From QHXQ01 sp038322995 (GTDB lineage Bacteria; Acidobacteriota; Blastocatellia; Pyrinomonadales; Pyrinomonadaceae), in NCBI GenBank assembly GCA_038322995.1, contig JBBQGM010000003.1:50444-114443 (forward strand): DNA of 64,000 nucleotides. Direction: 5' to 3'. Below are positions 40,017-47,528 of this stretch, one piece after another. Below the pieces are notes generated by a model. The model was not told where the DNA came from and did not search any database. It saw only the letters and a list, made by a program, of their open reading frames with translations. Numbering within the stretch: position 1 is the stretch's first letter; each line of letters starts with the position of its first letter. Position numbers and translations under genes: made by a program.

Positions 40017-41120
40017 TTAGTGCGCAGCCACTTCGGCGATGAGGAAATTGTCGGCCGCACCTTTGGCCCGCAGTTGCGCACCATAGCGCGCGGCCTCGGC
40101 GCGGTCGGCGAAGCGGCCCGTCTGGACGCGATACCAGGTGCCGCGCTTCGGTAGCTCGACCGCCACGACCTGCGCCGCGAACCCGGCCGCCTGCAAGCGG
40201 GCCGCGTGCTCGTTTGCTTCCACGGTGTTGTTGAATGAGCCGACTTGCAGCGTGAACTTGCCGCTAGTGGCCGACTGGGTCTGCAGTTCGCGCACAACAA
40301 CGGGTGCAGGTGTGGGCGCGGGCTTGACCTCGACAGGTTTAATCGCTGCGGGTGTTGTGCGCGGCTCCGCTGGCGTGGGCGGGGCCGGTTTAGCCGCGCT
40401 GACTGGCGCGGTCTGTGCGGTCGGCTGATTGTGTGCGCCCGGATTAGGCGCTTGATTATCACTCGTATTCGTTCTGTCCGGGGCGGCGGCCACCGCACTG
40501 CTGAGTTGCTCGGCTGAACCGGTCATACCATTCAAGGCGACGACGATGGCAATAAAGGCCAGGCCACAGACAAGCAGCCACAAGGGCGACACGCGCATCA
40601 GGCGCACGCCCAGACTGTATTTGTCGTGCGTGCCGGGACGCGCAAGTTCCGCCCGGTTTAGCTGCGGCGCGTACTCCGGCGGCATTTGAAATGAGCCTGA
40701 GTCAGCGAGGGTTGGGTTGGGTTGCTCGTCCGGTTCCGCTTGCGCGCGGAGCATTTGTACGGGCGCTTCCATCCGGGCCGGTTCGGCTTCGACCTCTTGT
40801 TCAGGCTGTGCCGCATCGCCCAACTCTAAGACTGCCACAGCTTCCTGGGCCGGCGTCGGTAACTCGGCAACTTGCGACAGGTCTAGCACCTCGTCGGCTT
40901 CCGGTGCGGCGCAGGCTTCCGGCAACATTCGGGGTTGTGCTTCTAACTCGACTGCGAGCATGATGGCCTGTTCGGCTACAAGGGCGGTCTCAACCTCTCC
41001 GTCAACCAGTGATGCCTCATAAGTCGCACCGCAACGGATGCACACCAGGCTCGCTTTAGTCGAGAAGGGCGCGGTATCAATCAAGCCTTTGCACTGGCAC
41101 TGCGGACAGGTGACGCGCAT
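40017..41120 (-). CDS. Zinc-ribbon / transmembrane / SPOR domain protein
   Basis: A 367-residue bitopic membrane protein. A zinc ribbon (Cys5, Cys8, Cys27, Cys30) is followed by an acidic Ala/Glu-rich cytoplasmic region, one membrane helix at about 178-197 (LWLLVCGLAFIAIVVAL), a Pro/Ala-rich spacer, and a C-terminal SPOR domain at about 288-365 (GKFTLQVGSFNNTVEANEHA, WYRVQTGRF). SPOR domains bind glycan strands stripped of stem peptides, the product of amidases, which is the enzyme encoded next. GAGGGGAG lies eight bases before the ATG. It is first in the reverse-strand set with the amidase (60-base gap) and the actin-like gene. Confidence 0.88.
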   Translation of the reverse strand: MRVTCPQCQCKGLIDTAPFSTKASLVCIRCGATYEASLVDGEVETALVAEQAIMLAVELEAQPRMLPEACAAPEADEVLDLSQVAELPTPAQEAVAVLELGDAAQPEQEVEAEPARMEAPVQMLRAQAEPDEQPNPTLADSGSFQMPPEYAPQLNRAELARPGTHDKYSLGVRLMRVSPLWLLVCGLAFIAIVVALNGMTGSAEQLSSAVAAAPDRTNTSDNQAPNPGAHNQPTAQTAPVSAAKPAPPTPAEPRTTPAAIKPVEVKPAPTPAPVVVRELQTQSATSGKFTLQVGSFNNTVEANEHAARLQAAGFAAQVVAVELPKRGTWYRVQTGRFADRAEAARYGAQLRAKGAADNFLIAEVAAH

Positions 41121-41641
41121 AAATGAATCTCCCCTCAGCCGCCGCGCGGGCGACGCTACCGGGTTCTCAAGCTCAGGATTTATGGGTTAATCGCAAGACG
41201 ATGACGCTGGTGAACAAGCTGGCGGCAAGCGGGGCTTTCGGCTCAAATGTCAGCAAACTGTAGGAAAGATTGGCGGTCAGCAGGTTTGGGCCGATGCACA
41301 GGGCATGAAATCCTTGACTCATGCACAAAAAGAATATAAAACAACAACAGTGTTTAAGCAAGCAAAATATTGCTTGACATGATGAAGTTAACCATTGCTA
41401 AGGGAAAAATGACCGATTGGTTGGTCAGTTTGACGTGAGAGAAACGGCATATTGACCTGTCGGTCGTAGTTAGAAAAAAGTGAATGAGCAGATAATGTGG
41501 CTTAAATGCCAGCAAAAGTGAAGACTCAATGCTAGAGGGTCGAACGGCATGCAGGTTGTAAGCGCTAGTCCTGCCTGTCATGTGCCGCAGGTGATATTGC
41601 TTGCCTCTCAAATTCCAACATCAGGTAGCTAAACTTTCCTT
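41121..41641. other. Divergent AT-rich intergenic region
   Basis: A 521-base gap between the SPOR gene and the GGDEF-EAL gene, clearly poorer in GC than its surroundings. It contains the dyads and TTGACA described separately (41359-41466) and a further TTGACT at 41314 with TATAAA at 41335 but only 15 bases between them. Short open frames here look non-coding. Confidence 0.55.
41359..41466 (+). promoter_or_regulatory. Dyad-rich control region upstream of the GGDEF-EAL gene
   Basis: CAAGCAA (41359-41365) and TTGCTTG (41370-41376) form a 7-bp dyad whose right arm overlaps a TTGACA box (41374-41379); a weak -10 (GCTAAG, 41397) follows at 17 bases. Downstream are TGACC...GGTCA (41410-41427) and GACC...GGTC (41454-41465), two similar dyads about 43 bases apart, of the kind bound by TetR-type repressors. 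Confidence 0.4.
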
Positions 41642-44131
41642 ATGATCTCTGCAAGCAGTCATCGTCTAACGCAACCACTGATCTGGCTTTTCATTGTACT
41701 GGCCGCCGCGCTGGCCGGGCTGAGCGCCATTCATCTTGCGCATGCCGCCATCGGCGTACCCCTGTTATTAGTGGCACTGATTACGGTTAACCTCGGCACG
41801 CGCATCGCAATCAAGATTCCGCGCGTCGAGGGGCAGGTCAACCTCTCGGCCGCGTTCGTCTTTCTGACGCTCCTGCTGTTTGATGGCGAAGCGGCCATTC
41901 TGCTGGCATTGGTCGCCGCCGTCTGCGCGACGCTCCATTTCAGCAAGAAGCCGCTGCAACTATTATTCAACGGCGCGCTGGCTACCTTGGCGACTGGGCT
42001 GCTCATCTGGTTGCTACGTCTCTGCTTTGGCCCGCTCATCGCCCTGCCGCAGAGTCGCCAGTCGGCCATCCTTCTCAGCGTGATTGGCCTCGCCGCCGCC
42101 GTGCAAACGCTCTTTCACGTGTGCGTGCTGGCCCTTAACGCGAGCAACGAGCAATCGCGCTGGCGCACGTTGGGCAATGCTTATGGCTGGACGTTTCTGA
42201 CCTATCTGGCCTGCGCCGCCGCCGCCGCCGTGCTGGCCAAACTCGTCGGCCTCGTCGGTTTCTACCCGGCCATCGGCGCGACGGCCGTCATCGCGATGGC
42301 GCACTACGCCTACGCCACATATCTAAAAGACATGCGCACGTCGGTCGCCCAAGTGCGACAAATCGAGCAGCGCGTGGCAACGCTACAAGAGAGTGAAGAA
42401 CTGTTCCGGAGCGCCTTCGATTATTCAGCTATCGGCATGGCGCTCGTCACGACGAAGGGCCGCTGGTTGCAAGTCAACCGCTCGCTCTGCGACATCCTCG
42501 GTTATGAAGAAGCCGAGTTGTTGTCATCGACCTTTCAGAAGGTGACGCATCCGGATGATCTGGGCGCAGCGCTCGCCAACATCAAGCAGTTGCTCAAAGG
42601 CCGCATGCCGACGTATCAGATGGAGAAGCGCTACTTGCACAAACAGGGGCACACGGTCTGGGTGCTGTGGAGCGTCTCGCGCGTGCGCGACCGGCATACG
42701 GACTCGGTGCATCTCATCTTCCAGGTGCAGGACATCACCGACCGCAAACGCGCCGAAGAGCGACTGATGCATGATGCTTTTCACGATGCGTTAACAGGGC
42801 TGCCGAACCGCGCTCTCTTCATCGATCACCTCAATCTCTCGCTCGCGCGCACGCAACGCACGCCAAATCAGATGTTCGCTGTGCTGTTCCTCGACCTCGA
42901 CCGCTTCAAGATCATCAACGACAGTCTCGGGCACATGATCGGCGATCAACTGCTCGTCGGGATCGCGCGGCGTTTGGAGATGTGCCTGCGGCCCGGCGAC
43001 ACGGTGGCGCGCGTGGGCGGCGACGAATTCACGATCCTGTTGGAAGATTTGCTCGACGAGCCGGAAGCGGTGACGGTTGCGGAGCGCGTGCAGAAAGAGT
43101 TGTCCGCACCATTTATGTTGAGCGGGCGCGAGGTCTTCACGACAGCGAGCATTGGCATCGCACCCAGTTCGATTGATTATGATAACCCGGAAGACATTTT
43201 GCGCGACGCGGACACGGCGATGTATCGCGCCAAGTCGCTTGGCAAGGCGCGGCACGAAGTCTTCGACAAGGCGATGCACGCGGTCGCGATGAACCTGCTG
43301 CATCTCGAAACGGATTTGCGCCGGGCATTGGAACGGCAAGAGTTCTTCATTCAATATCAACCGCTCGTCGCGCTCGACAATTTCTCGCTGCGCGGCTTCG
43401 AGGCGCTTGTGCGCTGGCAACATCCAGAGCGCGGGCTGATCTCGCCAATGGACTTCATTCCGGTCGCCGAAGACACAGGGCAGATTCTCTCTATCGGGCA
43501 ATGGACGCTGCATGAGGCGTGCCGGCAGATGCGTCGTTGGCAGAAGCGTTATCCATCCGATCCGCCGCTCTCGATCAGCGTCAATCTGTCTGGCCGACAG
43601 TTTGCCCAGCCGCATCTGATTGACCAGGTCAGAGAGATTCTTGAAGATACGAAACTCGACCCGCGCAGTCTCAAACTTGAGATCACGGAGAGCGTCGTGA
43701 TGGACATCATCGATACGGCGACGGAGATGCTGCGCCAGTTGCGCGCCCTCGGTGTGCAACTTTCGATTGACGACTTCGGCACGGGCTATTCCAGCTTGAG
43801 CTATCTGCACCGGTTCCCGATTGACACGCTGAAAATTGACCGCTCGTTCGTTACGCAGATGGTGGATAATAACGAGAACATAGAGATCGTGCGTACCATC
43901 GTGATGCTGGCGCAGAATCTGGGCATGGATGTGGTCGCGGAAGGCGTCGAGACAAAGGAGCAGTTGGCACTCTTGCGCAAACTCGGTTGCGAGAACGGGC
44001 AGGGCTACTTCTTCTCGCGCCCGGTTAGCGTCGGCGGGGCGGAGAAGATCATTTCCGATACCTATACACATGCAATGCCGGCGGAACTGCCAGAAAACGT
44101 GAAAGCAATCCGGCCCGCGATGGTGGCTTAA
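41642..44131 (+). CDS. Membrane PAS-GGDEF-EAL cyclic di-GMP enzyme
   Basis: An 829-residue protein predicted to make and/or break cyclic di-GMP. The N-terminal 240 residues hold about seven or eight membrane helices of a MASE-like sensor. A PAS domain follows (about 258-375), then GGDEF (about 385-545) with the active motif RVGGDEF and an inhibitory I-site RPGD five residues upstream, then EAL (about 560-815) with GFEALVRW, NLSGRQF, EITES, DDFGTGYSS, KIDRSFV and EGVET, the full set for phosphodiesterase activity. Both activities therefore look possible. A PilZ receptor gene follows after 15 bases. Confidence 0.95.
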   Translation: MISASSHRLTQPLIWLFIVLAAALAGLSAIHLAHAAIGVPLLLVALITVNLGTRIAIKIPRVEGQVNLSAAFVFLTLLLFDGEAAILLALVAAVCATLHFSKKPLQLLFNGALATLATGLLIWLLRLCFGPLIALPQSRQSAILLSVIGLAAAVQTLFHVCVLALNASNEQSRWRTLGNAYGWTFLTYLACAAAAAVLAKLVGLVGFYPAIGATAVIAMAHYAYATYLKDMRTSVAQVRQIEQRVATLQESEELFRSAFDYSAIGMALVTTKGRWLQVNRSLCDILGYEEAELLSSTFQKVTHPDDLGAALANIKQLLKGRMPTYQMEKRYLHKQGHTVWVLWSVSRVRDRHTDSVHLIFQVQDITDRKRAEERLMHDAFHDALTGLPNRALFIDHLNLSLARTQRTPNQMFAVLFLDLDRFKIINDSLGHMIGDQLLVGIARRLEMCLRPGDTVARVGGDEFTILLEDLLDEPEAVTVAERVQKELSAPFMLSGREVFTTASIGIAPSSIDYDNPEDILRDADTAMYRAKSLGKARHEVFDKAMHAVAMNLLHLETDLRRALERQEFFIQYQPLVALDNFSLRGFEALVRWQHPERGLISPMDFIPVAEDTGQILSIGQWTLHEACRQMRRWQKRYPSDPPLSISVNLSGRQFAQPHLIDQVREILEDTKLDPRSLKLEITESVVMDIIDTATEMLRQLRALGVQLSIDDFGTGYSSLSYLHRFPIDTLKIDRSFVTQMVDNNENIEIVRTIVMLAQNLGMDVVAEGVETKEQLALLRKLGCENGQGYFFSRPVSVGGAEKIISDTYTHAMPAELPENVKAIRPAMVA

Positions 44132-44146
44132 CGGGGAGAAGGACTG

Positions 44147-44482
44147 ATGAGCGAAAGAAGAAGGGCTGAAAGAGTCAAGGTCTCGCTCGACGCGCATTGG
44201 GAGGGTGTGTTGGCGCAATGCTCCGGCCTGGTCGTCGATCTGAGTAACACGGGTTGTTTCATTCTGACGCCCGATCAAGTGCGGCTGAAAGAACTGATCC
44301 GCATGGAGATCGAGACACCGACCGGGGGCGTGTTGTATCTCTGGGGCGAGGTTATCTATCAGGTGAGCGAGATGGGTTTCGCCTTGCGCTTCACCGGCAT
44401 GACCGACCGCGAAGAGGGCATGCTGCAACTGCTCATCGAGTACGTGCGTGACGCGCAGTCAGAGTTGCAAGCTTGCAACTAG
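44147..44482 (+). CDS. PilZ domain cyclic di-GMP receptor
   Basis: A 111-residue single-domain PilZ protein with both ligand motifs intact: RRAER (RxxxR) near residue 5 and DLSNTG (D-x-S-x-x-G) near 31. The barrel continues with FILTPDQV, LYLWGEVIYQ and MGFALRF. It lies directly downstream of the GGDEF-EAL gene, with GGAGAAGGA before its ATG and a strong terminator after it, so the enzyme and receptor form a two-gene operon. The output partner of the receptor is not evident. Confidence 0.92.
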   Translation: MSERRRAERVKVSLDAHWEGVLAQCSGLVVDLSNTGCFILTPDQVRLKELIRMEIETPTGGVLYLWGEVIYQVSEMGFALRFTGMTDREEGMLQLLIEYVRDAQSELQACN

Positions 44483-44526
44483 CCTGTGCGCCGCCCACGA
44501 CGCGCTGAACTTATCACCTGGCTTAG

Positions 44527-44563
44527 AGGCCAGCCCTTACGGGCTGGCCTGTTTCTGTTTTGG
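44527..44563 (+). terminator. Rho-independent terminator
   Basis: A perfect 10-bp stem, AGGCCAGCCC (44527-44536) with GGGCTGGCCT (44541-44550), has a TTAC loop and is followed by GTTTCTGTTTT. It ends the GGDEF-EAL/PilZ transcript. Confidence 0.9.
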
Positions 44564-44655
44564 GCGTGATGGTATCATCGCCGCCAACACCGCAGCCGCT
44601 CTTTTGCTCGGTCACTCCCGAAACAAATTCAAGCTCTGCACCGCGAGGGCCAGCA

Positions 44656-45684
44656 ATGCGTTATCTGGAGAACCCGCCGAACCCGTGGCAGGCGACGCAC
44701 GTCGAATGGATCGGCGCGCCGCCCGAAGCCAAACTCGAAGTCTTTGAAGAAGACGCGACGCGCTCGATCATCACGCACAACAACAGCCCCGACGTAGGTT
44801 TCGACTACAGCGTCAACGTCTATCGCGGCTGCCCGCACGCCTGTTCCTATTGCTTCTCGCGTCCGACGCACGAGTATCTCGGCTTCGGCGCGGGCACGGA
44901 CTTCGAGCGTAAGATCGTCGTCAAAGTGCGCGCCGCCGAACTGCTCAGGCAGGAACTCATGCGCCCGTCCTGGCGCGGCGACGAGTTAGTCTTTTCCTTC
45001 ACCTCCGACCCATATGTGCCGCTCGAAGCGCATTACCAACTAACGCGCAAGTGTTTGGCAGTCTGTCTTGAGTTTCGTAACCCCATCAGTATCGTCACCA
45101 AGTCGGCGCTCGTGCGCCGCGATGTCGATCTGTTGGTTGAGTTGCATCGCCGGGCGGCGGTCGAAGTCTTCTTCACGATTCCGTTCAACGATGCCGCGAC
45201 GGCCCGCGCGCTTGAACCTTACGCGCCCGCGCCGGAGCATCGGTTCAACGCGATGCGTTTATTGGCCGACGCCGGTATCCCCGTCGGCATTGGTATCGCG
45301 CCCGTCGTCCCGACGCTCAATGATCCTGACATTCCGCAACTCTTACAGCGGGCCCACGCGGCCGGCGCGCGGCATGCTTTCATGTCGCTGCTGCGGCTGC
45401 CGGGCAGCGTCGCGCCGTACTTTGAACAACGTCTGCGCGAGCAATTGCCGACGAAGGCCGAGCGTGTGTTGAACCGGCTGCGCGAGATGCGCGGCGGCAA
45501 ACTCAACAGCACCGAGTTCGGCGAGCGCATGCGCGGCAGCGGTGAATACTGGCGCATGATCGAACAGAGTTTCCGCCTCCACTGCCAACGTCTCGGCTTC
45601 AATCAACATGATAAGTCCACTTACGCTCCGGCGCGGCCCAACACCTTCCGCCGCCCCACGGCGCAAGGCGCGCTCTTCGACTGA
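44656..45684 (+). CDS. PA0069-type radical SAM protein
   Basis: A 342-residue radical S-adenosylmethionine protein. The [4Fe-4S] ligands are in YRGCPHACSYCFSRP (CxxxCxxC). The neighbouring phrase THNNSPDVGFDYSVNVYRG, TSDPYVPLEAHYQLTRKCL and GIGIAPVVPTLND match the PA0069/spore photoproduct lyase-like group whose substrate is unknown. The ATG at 44656 is chosen; a longer frame would start at 44560 within the region after the terminator. The C-terminus TAQGALFD is typical. Confidence 0.9.
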   Translation: MRYLENPPNPWQATHVEWIGAPPEAKLEVFEEDATRSIITHNNSPDVGFDYSVNVYRGCPHACSYCFSRPTHEYLGFGAGTDFERKIVVKVRAAELLRQELMRPSWRGDELVFSFTSDPYVPLEAHYQLTRKCLAVCLEFRNPISIVTKSALVRRDVDLLVELHRRAAVEVFFTIPFNDAATARALEPYAPAPEHRFNAMRLLADAGIPVGIGIAPVVPTLNDPDIPQLLQRAHAAGARHAFMSLLRLPGSVAPYFEQRLREQLPTKAERVLNRLREMRGGKLNSTEFGERMRGSGEYWRMIEQSFRLHCQRLGFNQHDKSTYAPARPNTFRRPTAQGALFD

Positions 45685-45741
45685 GAGCTTGGTGCCCTTG
45701 CCTCGGTCTTGAGCCTGGCCGCCCCTCCAAGCAATAAAACG

Positions 45742-45771
45742 TTCCACCTTTTGCGCCTTCCGGCCTATAAT
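45742..45771 (+). promoter_or_regulatory. Promoter of the CBS-domain gene
   Basis: TTCCAC (45742-45747) and a perfect TATAAT (45766-45771) are 18 bases apart; the leader before the ATG at 45845 is about 67 bases, with GGAGGGAG just before the start. Confidence 0.5.
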
Positions 45772-45844
45772 GGCGCGTCCGCCGCATAATTCAGACAGCC
45801 TGATTAGCCCGACGTAAGTTCACACCTAGCTGGAGGGAGCACTG

Positions 45845-46270
45845 ATGATCACCATCGGCAATGTGATTCACGACCGCGAGCCGTATTCCGTGCGCGACAC
45901 GGCGACGGCACTCGACGCCGCCGAGTATATGACGAGCCGCAACATCGGCGCGGTCTGTGTACTCGATGCGGAAGGGAAATTGAGCGGCATCTTCTCGGAG
46001 CGCGATCTATTAAGGCGCATCGTCGTGCCCGGCAAAACGGCTGCCGACGTGGCTATCCGCGACGTAATGAGCGAGATCGAAGTCGTCATCGAGTGTAAGG
46101 ACACGCCGCATCAGGCGCTTGAGTTGATGGAGAAATACAACACGCGCCATCTGCCGGTCGTGCGCGACGAACGCTGGGTCGGCATGCTCTCGATCCGTGA
46201 CATCATGCGCGTCGAGTTAGGCGAGCGGGGCGACGAGTTGCGCCTTCTGCACGAGTACATGCAGATGTGA
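45845..46270 (+). CDS. Two-CBS-domain protein
   Basis: A 141-residue protein made of a tandem CBS pair. Repeat 1 runs about 8-60 (DTATALDAAEYMTSRNIGAVCVLD, LSGIFSERDLLRRIV) and repeat 2 about 72-125 (VIECKDTPHQALELMEKYNTRHLPVV, WVGMLSIRDIMR). Such modules bind adenine nucleotides and act as sensors or regulate other proteins. No partner domain is attached. A TGGAGGGAG Shine-Dalgarno sequence precedes the ATG. Confidence 0.93.
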   Translation: MITIGNVIHDREPYSVRDTATALDAAEYMTSRNIGAVCVLDAEGKLSGIFSERDLLRRIVVPGKTAADVAIRDVMSEIEVVIECKDTPHQALELMEKYNTRHLPVVRDERWVGMLSIRDIMRVELGERGDELRLLHEYMQM

Positions 46271-46331
46271 GCGTTGGCTCTGCGACATGTAGAGCTTTGC
46301 GCGCGTGCGACATGGCCTGCGCCAGCCTGCG

Positions 46332-47522
46332 ATGAAATTTATGCTGAGTCAGATCGTTTTGCTCGTCGCGCTCTGTGCGGCGGCATGTACGCATACGCCG
46401 CCCGGCCGCGGCGCGGGCGAGGTGGCGAGCGCAGCCGGTGGCGCGGTGCAGTTCCGCGTCGAGACGGTCGTCAGCAATCTCGCCGTGCCGTGGGCCATTG
46501 TCTTCACACCGGACGGGCGCATGTTGTTCACGGAGCGACCGGGGCGCGTGCGCGTCTTCGAGAATGGCAAACTGCGCGCCGAGCCGCTGGCGATAATTAG
46601 TGATGTCGAGCCGACGGGCGAAAGCGGCCTGATGGGCCTCGCGCTCCATCCGCAGTTCGCGCAGAACCATTTGCTCTATCTCGCCTACGCTTATCGCGGC
46701 GGCGGCGAACAGCGCGTCCGCGTCGTGCGCTTCCGCGAGATCGGCAATGCGCTCACAGAGCGCAAATTGATCGTCGAAGACTTGCCCGCCGCGCAATATC
46801 ACGCCGGCACGCGCCTGCGCTTCGGCCCCGACGATAAGCTCTACATCACGACCGGCGACGCCACGACGCGCGAGATCGCGCAACAACTAAACTCGCTCGG
46901 CGGCAAGACCTTGCGCTTGAACGACGACGGCACAGTCCCGCCCGATAACCCGTTCGTCAATCAACAAGGCGCACGTCCCGAAATCTGGACTTACGGCCAT
47001 CGCAACTCACAAGGCTTAGACTTTCAACCCGGCAGCGGTTTGCTGTTCCAGACCGAGCACGGCCCGTCCGGCTTCGATGGCCCTGGCGGCGGCGACGAAG
47101 TCAACATCGTCGAGCGCGGCAAGAATTATGGCTGGCCCCTCATTCATCACACGCAGACGCGCGCCGGGCTTGAAGCGCCGTTGCTTGAGTACACGCCCGC
47201 CGTCGCGCCTGCGGGGGCGACCTTCTATCGCGGCGCAAACGCCAACGGCTTCCCACAGTTCAAAGGCAACTTCTTCTTCGCCACCTTACGCGGCGAAACA
47301 CTCATCCGCGTCGTCTTGGACGGGCGGCGCGTCGTCGCACAAGAACGCCTGCTCGACCACCAGTACGGCCGCCTGCGCGACGTAATCGAAGGCCCCGACG
47401 GCGCGCTCTATTTCGCCACCTCCAACCGCGACGGCCGCGGCTCGCCCGCTAAGGACGATGACCGCATCATGCGGCTCGTGCCCGTCGGCCCTGCCCCCGC
47501 GCCGGCGAAAGCGCCAGAGTAA
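46332..47522 (+). CDS. PQQ-dependent aldose sugar dehydrogenase-like lipoprotein
   Basis: A 396-residue exported protein; from the ATG at 46332 the sequence MKFMLSQIVLLVALCAAAC ends in a lipobox, so it is probably a lipoprotein anchored at the Cys. The beta-propeller resembles soluble aldose dehydrogenases: NLAVPWAIVFTPDGRMLFTERPG, GLMGLALHPQF, HAGTRLRFGPDDKLYITTGD (with the catalytic-type His), YGHRNSQGLDF, EHGPSGFDGPGGGDEVN and KNYGWP. It oxidises aldoses with PQQ outside the cytoplasm if the cofactor is available; no PQQ synthesis genes are in view. An in-frame GTG at 46305 would place nine residues ahead of the signal. Confidence 0.9.
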   Translation: MKFMLSQIVLLVALCAAACTHTPPGRGAGEVASAAGGAVQFRVETVVSNLAVPWAIVFTPDGRMLFTERPGRVRVFENGKLRAEPLAIISDVEPTGESGLMGLALHPQFAQNHLLYLAYAYRGGGEQRVRVVRFREIGNALTERKLIVEDLPAAQYHAGTRLRFGPDDKLYITTGDATTREIAQQLNSLGGKTLRLNDDGTVPPDNPFVNQQGARPEIWTYGHRNSQGLDFQPGSGLLFQTEHGPSGFDGPGGGDEVNIVERGKNYGWPLIHHTQTRAGLEAPLLEYTPAVAPAGATFYRGANANGFPQFKGNFFFATLRGETLIRVVLDGRRVVAQERLLDHQYGRLRDVIEGPDGALYFATSNRDGRGSPAKDDDRIMRLVPVGPAPAPAKAPE

Positions 47523-47528
47523 GTAGCG

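Noticed and set aside
41354..41611. 85-codon reverse open frame in the gap before the GGDEF-EAL gene
   Set aside because: It lies in AT-rich DNA full of dyads; composition and lack of a ribosome site argue against translation.
42791..44428. 545-codon open frame on the reverse strand
   Set aside because: It lies entirely opposite the well-supported GGDEF-EAL and PilZ genes and reads as arginine/histidine-rich noise, as expected in GC-rich DNA.
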